Shown: piece after piece, positions 43,465-52,259 of the stretch
Layout of the letters: the number at the start of each line of letters is the position of its first letter
Position numbering within the stretch: position 1 is the first letter of the stretch
Source: Bin90 sp965214635
GTDB lineage: Bacteria; Chloroflexota; Dehalococcoidia; Lucifugimonadales; JADFKI01
Assembly: GCA_965214635.1 (NCBI GenBank)
Contig: OZ243964.1
Span: 1,798,001 to 1,862,000 of the forward strand
Direction of reading: 5' to 3'
DNA: 64,000 nt
Position numbers and translations under genes: made by a program
The notes under the pieces: model-generated
Seen by the model: the letters and a program-made list of their open reading frames with translations, nothing else
The model's database searches: none
Told to the model about the DNA's origin: nothing

Positions 43465-43844
43465 ATGTGTCGGAGCTATCGTCCCGCTATTTTGTGTGCA
43501 TCCGAATATGTCTGCGCGCCAATGTCTAGTGTTGCACTATACACAACATAAGTCAAGGTTGAGCATCGCCTTCTCGCCGCCTCTACGCAGGCGGAGACCC
43601 GTCATCACCGCTTCGTGCCGGTCGTGTCGGACGGCAATCGCCTGCGCCATTGCGAGCCACCAGATGCGCCATTTCGTGCTGAGAACACCCGCGAAGGAAG
43701 CGGATAGCAGGCAGGCAGGAACTGCTGTATCATATAGGCAATCCTGCATCGGTGCTATTTGGGTCAGCTATGCGCTTACACTCCCCGCACATTTGATGCA
43801 TTCAAGAGAACAGCGACACAAAAATCCTCACCCTTATCCCTAAT
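43465..43844. other. Gene-free region left of IS copy 2
   Basis: About 380 bases. Short frames exist but show no start signals or recognisable protein. The AACATAAGTCAAGG stretch near 43545 and TGTTG/CAACA inverted pairs near 43532-43550 have no clear meaning. Confidence 0.35.
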
Positions 43845-44361
43845 AACCAATGGTGCTAGTTGAGATTATAGAGTAAATCGTGCGATGGAAAGGCGCACAA
43901 TGCCCTGTTCATCTGGCACAAGACCATCCCACTGCACCATGATGTTGAAGGTTATCATCAAGTAAGCAAGCCGAGTTCTGAAATACTCCCAAGCCCTATG
44001 GCGCATCTTCTTCATATGACACACCACCGTCAGCATAGACAGCACGCTCTCCACTTTCATTCGCACATTCCACTCCCCCTCTGCGACAGAGTTTGAGGTT
44101 GGGCGGGTCAGCATCGGTAATGTGAAAGCCCATATCTGTCAGCACAACCATACGCTTTGTAAAGCGCTCAATCAGATGGATGAAGCGCTGCTTGGCTGTG
44201 ATTGGGAATGTCTTTCATCACACATCATCTACTTTGCAGAACAATTCTGTGATAAAGTCTACGCTAGTCATGGGGGTGCTCCTCATCTGCAAGTCTGTTA
44301 ACTCACAGAATGGAGCATCCCCGTGGCTTTTTCCAACTACCCTCTCAACTAGCACCATTGG
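43845..44361 (-). mobile_element. Insertion sequence, copy 2, internally deleted
   Basis: Ends AACCAATGGTGCTAGTT (43845-43861) and AACTAGCACCATTGG (44347-44361) match copy 1. The element is about 515 bases against about 897 in copy 1. The missing 387 bases lie exactly between two CGCTTCA repeats of copy 1 (13508-13514 and 13895-13901), pointing to slippage or recombination at that repeat. It has both ends and could still be mobilised in trans. Confidence 0.8.
43866..44271 (-). pseudogene. Transposase remnant in IS copy 2
   Basis: Reading on the minus strand, MTSVDFITELFCKVDDV is followed by a two-base insertion (frameshift) and, after the 387-base deletion, by the C-terminal part ending FNIMVQWDGLVP and SIARFTL. 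A further base insertion lies in the CAGAGGG run. It cannot be active. Confidence 0.75.
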
Positions 44362-44456
44362 GTATGTAGCCTTTTCATCTGTTCTTCCAATATTCGACAA
44401 AATCATGTGAGCCGATTCTTGCACAGACGCATATGCTGATTGCCACACATCATATG
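44362..44456 (-). pseudogene. Truncated EARG-repeat gene copy interrupted by IS copy 2
   Basis: The sequence repeats the truncated gene seen at 14771 from YDVWQS to EKATY, with the same upstream junction, and then stops at the IS end after GGCTACATAC. The remainder of this copy is not found on the other side of the IS. Confidence 0.65.
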
Positions 44457-44471
44457 CTAAAGGGCTTGTGG

Positions 44472-44930
44472 CTAAGTGGTGGTGTTCTGTTCCGACGGCG
44501 GAGGTTCGTTGAACGGCTCGCCGCGCTCTTTCGCTGCCATCATGCGCTCGTAGTACGCTCTTGCACGAGCCACGCCTTCTGCTCTGCCGCGGGCTTCACC
44601 GCGGGCTTCACCTTCTTTGAAGGCTTCCTCACGGATTTGCGCTTGGCGTTTCTCACTCCGTTCCCGCGCCCATCTTGCTATCGCATCTCCTGTTCCCATC
44701 ATGATTGCCACTACCTCCATAAGGAATACTGTTATGTATGTAGCCTTTTCACCCGTTCTTCCAATATTCGACAAAATCATGTGAGACGCTTCTTGCACAG
44801 ACGCATACCCTGCTTGCCACACATCATACGCTATCAGAAGCACAAATACTGTTACGAAGACTATACCATACAGATGTCCCCATCTTCGCCAGCGTTCTCT
44901 AAGACCACTACTCTCTCTCATGTTACTCAA
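44472..44930 (-). CDS. Membrane-anchored coil protein with EARG repeats, copy 2
   Basis: 152 residues nearly identical to the protein at 14262, with two membrane helices (about 22-40 and 65-82) and a tail with a single GEARGEARGRAE unit instead of two. The upstream block (ATTAAGACTGTTA to GTTGAGTAAC) is shared with copy 1, so a whole unit has been duplicated. The start may be TTG at 44930 or ATG at 44921. Function unknown. Confidence 0.6.
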   Translation of the reverse strand: MSNMRESSGLRERWRRWGHLYGIVFVTVFVLLIAYDVWQAGYASVQEASHMILSNIGRTGEKATYITVFLMEVVAIMMGTGDAIARWARERSEKRQAQIREEAFKEGEARGEARGRAEGVARARAYYERMMAAKERGEPFNEPPPSEQNTTT

Positions 44931-45057
44931 CCTACTCTCTATATAACAGTCTTAATATCCCCGCAAATATAGACTCTCACCATTTATGGTCTAGCGGCTA
45001 GAACAGCGTTCTCAGTCGGAATGCGGGACGAAGATGCACCCACATGGGCGGAAATGG

Positions 45058-46221
45058 CTAGGATGGGGGCGAGCCATTCGACGGACGGGTATCCTGCACA
45101 GGGCTGACGCGCGGCATACGCAGCAGCATCCCCTCCAGCGCTAACCGGGCGTTGACATTGGCGCGCAGCATTGCGTCCGTTTCCTGCACGGTGCGGATTG
45201 CGGCGACCACCTGCGCAGCGTCGCAATCGGCCGCTGCCGTCCGCAATGCGTCCATGCGCGACAGGTTCGTTGCGAACCCACCGTTGTCGCTCTTGACGAC
45301 CAGCACATCACGCCACCACGCAAGCCAGAGCGACAGGTCGTCATAGACGACACTGCGGTCTCTACCGAACGCAGTTGCCTGCCGCTCGGCGTATGCGAAC
45401 TGTTCCGCCAGCCCGCACCGCAGCACATCCTCGATGGCGTCCATCCGCTCCGCATGCTCTGCGAGCAGCTCTGACGATGCCGCAAACTCCAGCGCCTTGC
45501 CTATCCTGCCGCCGGACAGGCGCGCAATCTCAAGCGCCGTTTGCGTATCGAGATTAAACCGCTGCTCTATCGACTCGGCGACCTGCGCTATGGGCAGGGG
45601 GCGCAGTTCCAGCACTTGGCAGCGCGATATGATAGTGGGCAGCACACCGCCTACACGCGGCACGATTTCCAGCAATTCGGCGATTTTATCTTGGCGAGCA
45701 CCCACACCAGCCGGCGTGTACGGTGTGAAGCTCATAGACTCGTCTGCGCTGCTTTCGCTCACTTCGGACGCAAGCAGCACGAAGAGCACATCGGCGGGCG
45801 GCTCTTCCAGCATCTTGAGCAGGGCGTTGGCGGCCTCTTGCGTGAAGCGCTCCGCCCCGTCGATGATGAACACGCGATAGCGCCCCTCATAAGGCTTGAG
45901 GTTCGCCTCTTGTTGCAGATCGCGAATTTGGTCGACACCGATGGCGTTGCGTGCGCCAGAACCGCCATCTTGGGACACCACCCGCACATCTGCGTGCAGC
46001 GCGTCGCTAATCCGCCGGCACTGCGCACATTCGCCGCACGGTCGGGCGTCCGTAGGTTCAGCGGTGCAGTTCACCATGCGCGCCAAATCCATAGCCAGCG
46101 ACATCTTGCCCACCTGCGGCGGCCCGACAAGCAGGTATGCGTGCGCCACCCGCCCGCCGCCTATGCCGCGCCTCAGCGCCACCACTGCACGCTCATGCCC
46201 AATCGTCCGCCAATCTGCCAT
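45058..46221 (-). CDS. holB: DNA polymerase III delta-prime subunit
   Basis: 387 residues of the clamp-loader AAA+ family. Start is the ATG before ADWRTIGHE. Walker A-like GPPQVGKMS (33-41) has a displaced hydroxyl residue, as delta-prime does not hydrolyse ATP. Four zinc cysteines are Cys52, Cys62, Cys65 and Cys68. AANALLKMLEEPP and the SRC motif (TIISRCQ) are present. Between LLASE and VLPTIISRC there is an unusual insert of about 35 residues rich in Ser and acidic residues. DnaX is the other candidate, but the size and single loader domain favour HolB. Confidence 0.87.
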   Translation of the reverse strand: MADWRTIGHERAVVALRRGIGGGRVAHAYLLVGPPQVGKMSLAMDLARMVNCTAEPTDARPCGECAQCRRISDALHADVRVVSQDGGSGARNAIGVDQIRDLQQEANLKPYEGRYRVFIIDGAERFTQEAANALLKMLEEPPADVLFVLLASEVSESSADESMSFTPYTPAGVGARQDKIAELLEIVPRVGGVLPTIISRCQVLELRPLPIAQVAESIEQRFNLDTQTALEIARLSGGRIGKALEFAASSELLAEHAERMDAIEDVLRCGLAEQFAYAERQATAFGRDRSVVYDDLSLWLAWWRDVLVVKSDNGGFATNLSRMDALRTAAADCDAAQVVAAIRTVQETDAMLRANVNARLALEGMLLRMPRVSPVQDTRPSNGSPPS

Positions 46222-46301
46222 ACATTCACCCTCATCGATGCTGCCTGCATTCCCCGTGGGCACCGATTTTAGCAGGCGGTCGGCTGCGCTTAAACGCAAC
46301 T

Positions 46302-46337
46302 TCGCCCGTCATTCTCACGGAACTGAATGACGGGCGA
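46302..46337. repeat. Perfect 12-bp inverted repeat upstream of holB
   Basis: TCGCCCGTCATT (46302-46313) and AATGACGGGCGA (46326-46337) form a perfect stem with a 12-base loop. No T run follows on either strand. It may be an operator, an RNA stem in the holB leader, or a dispersed palindromic repeat. Confidence 0.5.
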
Positions 46338-46426
46338 CGCAAACCAGTCGGCAAATCGCTCTACTCAACAAGTCCGTTGTGCTCTTGCCAGCGTTTCCCC
46401 TTTTTATTGTGTGAAACAAACTGCAA

Positions 46427-46462
46427 CAAAAAGATGGGACAGTCATAACAACTGCCCCATCT
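46427..46462 (-). terminator. Terminator downstream of the tricarballylate-dehydrogenase-like gene
   Basis: On the minus strand AGATGGGGCAGT pairs with ACTGTCCCATCT (one mismatch) and is followed by TTTTTG. It ends the transcript of the gene at 46494-47996. Confidence 0.75.
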
Positions 46463-46493
46463 GCGTAACCCGAAGCGTGAATGCGCTGCCTGC

Positions 46494-47996
46494 CTACCCA
46501 GCGCCTATGCATCCAGCGTACGCTGCCGCCTCTGCGCCGGCGATGCGCCCGAACACTGTGCCTGCCATCAGCCCAGAGCCGCCGGGATAGTTGTTGTAGA
46601 ACAGCCCGCCTATCAGCTCCCCTGCGGCGTACAGGCCCGGGATGGGGGCGTCCTCGCAGTCGATGACCTGCGCCCGCGAGTTGATTTTCAGCCCGCCGAA
46701 GGTGAAGGTCAGCCCGCAGGTTACGGCGTAGCCCATGTACGGCGGCTCGTCTAGCCGCAGCGCCCAGTTGGACTTGGGTGGCACAACGCCCTCGGTGCGC
46801 TTGCCGTCCAAGGCCGTGGGGTTGTACTCGCCGGGCTGCACGGCGGCGTTATACTCGCGCACCGTCTGAACCAGCGTCTCACGATCGATGCCAAGCCCGT
46901 CTGCCAGCGCCTCGATGCTGTCAGCCTCCACCATCGACGCCTGCGGGATGAAGTACTCGTCGCGCAACAGGTGCTTCGTCTGCTGGTCGAAGATCTGGAA
47001 CGCCACTCGCTGCGGCTGCGCCAGTATCTCTTTGCCATACTTGGCGTAGGTGTAGTTTCGCAAATCCGCACCTTCGTCCACGAACCGCCTGCCCTCCACA
47101 TTTACGATAAGCCCAAACGGGTAAGAGTGCTTCTGAAACAGATCTGCGATATTGCGATCCCCAAATGCCGGGGCGTTCATGTCCCAAGCCACGGCGTGGC
47201 AGCCGCTCCAATGGCCGTACGATTGAGCGCCGATGTCCAGCGCCATGCGGATGCCATCGCCGGTGTTGAACTGCGTGCCGCGCACCTTTGCAAGCTCCCA
47301 GCCCGGGCCAAGATAGCGCGTCCGCATCTCGGCGTTGGACTCGAAGCCGCCGCATGCGAGCACCACGGCATCCGCCGCAATCCGCCGATAGCCGTCAGCG
47401 TCGCGCACGGTTACGCCAGTGATACGCCCTCGGTTGTCCGTCAGCAGGTTGTGCGCCTTAGCGCCGTAGCGCACAGGAACGCCCCTGCGCCGCAGAATGT
47501 CGAATTCTTGGTCTATCAACCCCTTGCCCGCTCCGACCGCCTCCACGATAAGCCCGCCCCAAAACCGAAGCTTGCCCTCGTGCCGGAACGCCTGCCGCCC
47601 GTATGCGAGTATCCACCGGACGCCCTGCTCTTGCAGCCACTTCATCGCCGGGTGCGACTGCGACACCAGCGTCTGCGCCAGTTCAGGGTCAGACAGCCCC
47701 TCGGTTACGCGCATCAGGTCGTCGTAGAACTGCGCCTCTGTGTAGCGTCCGACATCCATACCCGCCTGCTCCCCTTCGCTCAGCTCGGGGATGATGTCCA
47801 CAATCTGCTCGATGCCATCGTATGCGAAGCGGAACAGCCCGCCGGTGAAGAACGAGTTGCCCCCGCGCAGATACTCAGGGGCGCGCTCCAGCACCAGAAC
47901 GGAAGCGCCCTGCTCAGCCGCCGCCATCGCAGCGCACAGCGCCGCATTCCCGGCGCCCGCAATCAACACATCGTATCGCTCAACTTGCTCGGTCAT
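46494..47996 (-). CDS. FAD-dependent tricarballylate dehydrogenase-like flavoprotein
   Basis: 500 residues of the succinate dehydrogenase/fumarate reductase flavoprotein family. The dinucleotide-binding motif VLIAGAGNAALCAAMAAAEQ is at about 10-29, GGNSFFTGGLFRFA near 45-58, the family region ACGGFESNAEM near 213, and GGLKINSRAQVID plus LYAAGELIGGLFYNNYPGGS at the C-terminal end. These features fit TcuA, which oxidises tricarballylate to cis-aconitate; related proteins act on other organic acids. No TcuB or TcuC follows, so the electron acceptor and substrate are open. Confidence 0.8.
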   Translation of the reverse strand: MTEQVERYDVLIAGAGNAALCAAMAAAEQGASVLVLERAPEYLRGGNSFFTGGLFRFAYDGIEQIVDIIPELSEGEQAGMDVGRYTEAQFYDDLMRVTEGLSDPELAQTLVSQSHPAMKWLQEQGVRWILAYGRQAFRHEGKLRFWGGLIVEAVGAGKGLIDQEFDILRRRGVPVRYGAKAHNLLTDNRGRITGVTVRDADGYRRIAADAVVLACGGFESNAEMRTRYLGPGWELAKVRGTQFNTGDGIRMALDIGAQSYGHWSGCHAVAWDMNAPAFGDRNIADLFQKHSYPFGLIVNVEGRRFVDEGADLRNYTYAKYGKEILAQPQRVAFQIFDQQTKHLLRDEYFIPQASMVEADSIEALADGLGIDRETLVQTVREYNAAVQPGEYNPTALDGKRTEGVVPPKSNWALRLDEPPYMGYAVTCGLTFTFGGLKINSRAQVIDCEDAPIPGLYAAGELIGGLFYNNYPGGSGLMAGTVFGRIAGAEAAAYAGCIGAG

Positions 47997-48375
47997 ATCA
48001 AGTAGCCCTCATCCTGCTGTCAGCGCCGCACACAAGCCCGCCCGCTCGCGCAATCCACCGCACAAAGCGGCAAGGCTGCCCAATATTGTACCACTTCGGG
48101 ATTTGGGGAATTACCAGCGCAAGGGATTTCCCAAACAAGTGAAACGAAATCCATCTCCCCAACGCGGGTGAACTAGTGAACTAAGGTGAAACGCCGCAGC
48201 AAGCCTACAACGCCTTCAGATGCAAAACTAGACTATAATGTTTCGGTATATTATCATTGGCGGCGAGAAATCGGCGATAAAACGAGTCCGCTCATATAGT
48301 GAGCGTCGCGTCTTACCACAGGAAACAGCAACCCCAAACTCGGCACACTAACACTTCATATTTAAGGAGCTCAGA
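47997..48375. other. Divergent regulatory region between the flavoprotein and TPP enzyme genes
   Basis: 379 bases. TATAAT at 48234-48239 is a good -10 for the TPP enzyme with a weak -35, giving a leader of about 130 bases that includes a small CGCTCA/TGAGCG hairpin at 48289-48305. No gene is seen. Confidence 0.45.
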
Positions 48376-50016
48376 TTGAACGGCAACGAAGTTATGGCAA
48401 AAATACTGAAGGCGGAGGGCGTGGAGTGGCTGTCGTGCTTTCCGGCACAGCCCCTCATAGACGCATGCTCGCGCGAGGGCATCCGCCCCATCCTGTGCCG
48501 CCAAGAGCGCGCAGGCGTGAATATGGCGGACGGCTTCAGCCGCATCAATAACGGCAAGAAAATCGGCGTGTTCACCATGCAGACCGGCCCCGGCGCAGAG
48601 AACGCCTTCGGCGGTGTGGCACAGGGCTTCGCCGACTCCGTACCCTTCCTCTGCATACCCGGTGGCAACCCCGCACCGCGACAAGGCGTCCACCCCAATT
48701 TCGAGTCCGTCCCCAACTACAAGGGCATCACCAAGTTCGCCGGCAGCATCAACATGGTCGAGCGCATTCCAGAGATGGTTGGGCGCGCCATGACGCACCT
48801 CAAGCACGGCAGACTCGGGCCCGTGCTGCTGGAGTTCCCCGGCGATGTGGCGGCGGCAGAGTTCCCCGGTGAGCTGAACTACAAGCCAGTGCAGGCGCAC
48901 AAGTCCGGCGCTTCCCCCGAAGATGTGCGCGATGTGGTGGCGGCGCTGCTAGGCGCAAGCGCACCCGTCATCAATGTCGGGCAGGGCGTGCTGTACGCCG
49001 AAGCCACCCCCGAGCTTATAGAGTTCTCCGAGCTGACGAACATCCCCGTGATGACCACCCTCGCAGGCAAGAGCGCCTTCCCCGAGACCCACCCGCTCGC
49101 TCTCGGCACCGGCGCATCCTCCGGCACGCTGATGTGCGCCCGCTTCCTGCAAAAGGCAGACCTCGTGGCGGGCATCGGCACAAGCTTCACCATATCCAAC
49201 TTCAACGCACCGATGCCCGCAGGCGTAACCCTCGCGCACATCACCAACTGCGCCGAGGATGTGAACAAGGACTACCGCGCAGACTACGGCGCCATCGGCG
49301 ACGCCAAGGTCGTGCTGCGCCAGATGATCGAGGAAGCCAAGAGCCAACTCGGTGCGGAAGGGCGCGGCGATGTGAACGGCGTCCGCGACGAAATCAAGAA
49401 CATCCGCGAAGAGTACATGGCAGAGTGGGGCCCGCACTTCACATCTGACGAAGTACCAATCAGCCCCTATCGCGTGTTCCACGAGATGATGGCGAATGTG
49501 GACATCACCAACACCATCGTAACGCACGACTCCGGCTACCCCCGCGAACAGATAGTCCCGTTCTGGCCTGTGGTAACGCCGCGCGGCTACATCGGCTGGG
49601 GCAAATCGACGCAGCTCGGCTACGGCTTGGGCTTGGCGCTTGGCGCAAAAATGGCTGCCCCCGACAAGACGGTCATCAACATCATGGGCGACGCCGCATT
49701 CGGCATGGCGGGGCTGGACATCGAGACCGCCGCACGCTCCAACATCGGCACGCTCACCATCATCCTCAACAACGGCGTGATGACGCACTACTACGACCAC
49801 TTCCCACACGCCACAGAGCATTGGGGCAGCAACCGACTCGGCGGCGAGTACGCCAAGGTCGCCGAGGGCTTGGGCGCATACGCAGAGCGCGTGGCGTCCC
49901 CCAACGAAGTCAGCCCTGCCATCGCCCGCGCCCTTAAAGCCACGCAGGAAGACCGCCCCGCCGTGCTCGAGATGATGACCAAGGAAGAAGAGACCATCTC
50001 ACGCTACTGGCGCTAA
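48376..50016 (+). CDS. Thiamine diphosphate-dependent enzyme, acetolactate-synthase-like
   Basis: 546 residues with the three-domain layout of TPP decarboxylases/carboligases. The activating glutamate is Glu44 in CRQERAGVNMADGFSR, the central domain begins about residue 190 (APVINVGQGVLYAEATPELI), and the TPP site has GYGLGLALGAKMAAP and the GDAAFGMAGLDIETAARSN motif ending in NN. The start is TTG six bases after AAGGAG, better than the ATG at 48394. The family includes acetolactate synthase and oxalyl-CoA or sulfopyruvate decarboxylases; the substrate is not decidable. Confidence 0.82.
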   Translation: MNGNEVMAKILKAEGVEWLSCFPAQPLIDACSREGIRPILCRQERAGVNMADGFSRINNGKKIGVFTMQTGPGAENAFGGVAQGFADSVPFLCIPGGNPAPRQGVHPNFESVPNYKGITKFAGSINMVERIPEMVGRAMTHLKHGRLGPVLLEFPGDVAAAEFPGELNYKPVQAHKSGASPEDVRDVVAALLGASAPVINVGQGVLYAEATPELIEFSELTNIPVMTTLAGKSAFPETHPLALGTGASSGTLMCARFLQKADLVAGIGTSFTISNFNAPMPAGVTLAHITNCAEDVNKDYRADYGAIGDAKVVLRQMIEEAKSQLGAEGRGDVNGVRDEIKNIREEYMAEWGPHFTSDEVPISPYRVFHEMMANVDITNTIVTHDSGYPREQIVPFWPVVTPRGYIGWGKSTQLGYGLGLALGAKMAAPDKTVINIMGDAAFGMAGLDIETAARSNIGTLTIILNNGVMTHYYDHFPHATEHWGSNRLGGEYAKVAEGLGAYAERVASPNEVSPAIARALKATQEDRPAVLEMMTKEEETISRYWR

Positions 50017-50067
50017 ACGCAGCGAACAGGCTCTTGCTCAAGAGTAAAATAGCGAGCTAAACAAGAT

Positions 50068-50100
50068 GCGGGTGAACTGCTGCATAAGCAATTCACCCGC
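50068..50100. terminator. Hairpin between convergent genes
   Basis: GCGGGTGAA (50068-50076) and TTCACCCGC (50092-50100) form a nine-base stem with an inner GCT/AGC pair. It lies between convergent TPP-enzyme and PAC2 genes and may terminate both, though T runs are weak. Confidence 0.5.
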
Positions 50101-50157
50101 TCTGTCATCGGCTGCGTTCTCTGCTAAAAGTGCTAAAAGCCTTGCCCGGCTTACCGA

Positions 50158-51093
50158 TTACTCCCTAGCGTCGTTGTCGTCGTAATCTTCGTCATCCGGG
50201 TCGTCTTCGGGCGTTTCTAGACGCTCGCCCACTTCGTAGAGGAACTGCGACACCTCCGGCGACAGGCTGATAGGCTCTTCATCCTCTTCGGGTTCAGTCG
50301 GCATATGTGAGCGGTCATAGTAGACCTCCAGCTGGCGGATGAGCGACTGCACCTCGGGGTTGTTCTGGACGGCGCGGTTAATTTCGCCGTACTGGCGTTC
50401 ACCGCGCGATGTGTCCGCCAGCGACTGCGGCAAGCCATACATGGCGCACAGCACACCCATCAGAGAGGCAGCGCCCATGTGGTCTTCGTCCAGCTGCACA
50501 TACTGCGGCAGGTGCGCCATAAGGCTCACCGACGGCGTTTCAGCCTGCACGAGCGACTCGTGTACGAGATTGACGATGCTCGTCGGCCCTTGATATGTGC
50601 TGCCGCGCGGGGATATTAGCCCCCGTGCGAGCCGCTCTTGCGCCGGCGTCAGGCTACCCGTAATCAGCACGGGACGCGTGTGCGGCACAGAATCGTACAT
50701 CCCCCCAATGCGGCAGTATTCGTCCACTCCGAAGTACTGAAGCAGTTCCACAATGGCATCGGTGTAGTCTTCGCCGAGGTTATGCGGCTCGCGAATGTGC
50801 AGGAACATGTAGTCCTGCTCATCGGTATGGGCGTAGTGGATGATGGTGTTGGGCGTGGTGAACACGCGCTTGCCCTGCACGGTTCGCATCCGCGGGCGAT
50901 AGCGCGTGAAGTCGAAGAACTGGCCCGGCTTTGCCAGCCGTCCCAGCTCTTGCGCGCCGAGGTGGCGCTCCAGTTGGTTTAGCACCAGCGTCCCCACCCG
51001 CCCGACATCCACCCACGGGCGCAGCATCGCAATCGCACGCACATTCCGCAGCTCCGGCACTGGCTCTCGTATCTCGAATTCGCCTATTCTCAT
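50158..51093 (-). CDS. PAC2-family protein (proteasome-assembly-chaperone-like)
   Basis: 311 residues from the ATG before RIGEFEIREP (an in-frame start 27 bases earlier is less likely; AGGGTG precedes the chosen one). The PAC2 pattern includes MLRPWVDVGRVGTLVLNQLE, FDFTRYRPRMR, YMFLHIREPH and a DSVPHTRPVLITG stretch; the C-terminal 60 residues are acidic. PAC2-like proteins occur in Actinobacteria and Chloroflexota; their role is unclear. No proteasome gene is nearby. Confidence 0.8.
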   Translation of the reverse strand: MRIGEFEIREPVPELRNVRAIAMLRPWVDVGRVGTLVLNQLERHLGAQELGRLAKPGQFFDFTRYRPRMRTVQGKRVFTTPNTIIHYAHTDEQDYMFLHIREPHNLGEDYTDAIVELLQYFGVDEYCRIGGMYDSVPHTRPVLITGSLTPAQERLARGLISPRGSTYQGPTSIVNLVHESLVQAETPSVSLMAHLPQYVQLDEDHMGAASLMGVLCAMYGLPQSLADTSRGERQYGEINRAVQNNPEVQSLIRQLEVYYDRSHMPTEPEEDEEPISLSPEVSQFLYEVGERLETPEDDPDDEDYDDNDARE

Positions 51094-51435
51094 AATCATC
51101 ACCCTGCTGGGCACGCCCATTCATTCAAGTATGCAATCCTAACTATATGTACCCTTGTGTATCCTTTATATCACAAATTGGCAATTAATATTCAGCAACC
51201 TACTCCCAGACTATTGTACACCCATCCCGCTCGAATGATGACACACTAGCATAAGCTAGCATTTTGCAACTGCCTTTATCACTCACACAGCCATTTTCAC
51301 ACCGCGCAAACCGAATATTCTTGCGGATTTTAGGGCGCTTTTGGAGTAGAATGGCTGCGGGCGGGTGTTTTTGCGTGCTGTGCGAATTAGGAACACCTCA
51401 ATATAATGGTAGATAGTAGTAAGGGAGTTTGGGAA
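51094..51435. other. Divergent region PAC2 / SDR with SDR promoter
   Basis: 342 bases without a gene. TATAAT at 51402-51407 is a clear -10 for the SDR gene with no good -35; the ribosome binding site AAGGGAG follows at 51421. AT-rich repeats near 51170-51290 carry short AGCATAAGCTAGC symmetry of unknown meaning. Confidence 0.45.
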
Positions 51436-52233
51436 ATGGATGTTACAGGCAAGGTTGCGGTGGTAACGGGCGGCGGGCGTGGTATCGGGCGCGGCATATG
51501 CTTGGCGCTGGCGCGCAATGGCGCAGATGTGGTCGTGGCGGACATCATCTTGGAGAACGCACAAGGCGTGGCAGGCGAGGTGTCGGCGCTGGGGCGGCGC
51601 TCGCTAGCGCTGGCGCTGGATGTTACAAGCCAAGAGAGCGTGGACGCTATGGCGGCGGCGGCAATCGAGGCGATGCACAGCGTGGACATCATCGTGAACA
51701 ACGCCGGCGTTGTCGGCGCAAGCGGCTGGGAACAGCGCGACACGCCCGACGAAACCGACTGGGACTTCATCTTCGATGTCAATGTGAAGGGCATCGCACG
51801 CGTAACCGACGCACTTGTTCCGCACATGCGGGAACGGCGCTACGGCAAGGTGGTGAACATAGCGTCCATAGCCGGGAGGCAAGGCAACCCGCGCAACCCG
51901 CCCTACAATGTGTCCAAGGCGGGCGTGATAAGCCTCACACAATCGCAGGCGTTCATGCTCGCACCTCACAACATCAATGTGAACGCCATATGCCCGGGGC
52001 TGCTGTGGACACCGATGTGGGAGCGCATCACGGCGCGGGCGGCAATGACGCCCAACCCGGAGGGCAAGACGCAGCGGGAACTGTTCGACGACAATGTGCA
52101 AGCGCAAACGCCGCTAGGCAGAGCGCAGACACCCGACGACATCGGCAACCTAGCCGCGTTCCTCTCATCCGACTATGCCCAAAACATCACGGGGCAAGCC
52201 ATCAATGTGAGCGGCGGCTTGTTCATGAACTGA
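51436..52233 (+). CDS. Short-chain dehydrogenase/reductase
   Basis: 265 residues, classical SDR. NAD(P) motif TGGGRGIG (11-18), NNAG (88-91), catalytic Ser144, Tyr157 and Lys161 (PYNVSK), and PG after the active site (ICPGLLWTPMW). Asp36 after the second strand favours NAD over NADP. An ATG at 51406 overlaps the predicted -10, so the ATG at 51436 after AAGGGAG is preferred. It begins a three-gene run with the pentapeptide and crotonase genes. Confidence 0.87.
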   Translation: MDVTGKVAVVTGGGRGIGRGICLALARNGADVVVADIILENAQGVAGEVSALGRRSLALALDVTSQESVDAMAAAAIEAMHSVDIIVNNAGVVGASGWEQRDTPDETDWDFIFDVNVKGIARVTDALVPHMRERRYGKVVNIASIAGRQGNPRNPPYNVSKAGVISLTQSQAFMLAPHNINVNAICPGLLWTPMWERITARAAMTPNPEGKTQRELFDDNVQAQTPLGRAQTPDDIGNLAAFLSSDYAQNITGQAINVSGGLFMN

Positions 52234-52259
52234 ACGGCGGCGCTCACAGAAACGGAACG

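Noticed and set aside
43537..43749. 70-residue frame left of IS copy 2
   Set aside because: No start signal, low-complexity sequence and no recognisable family.
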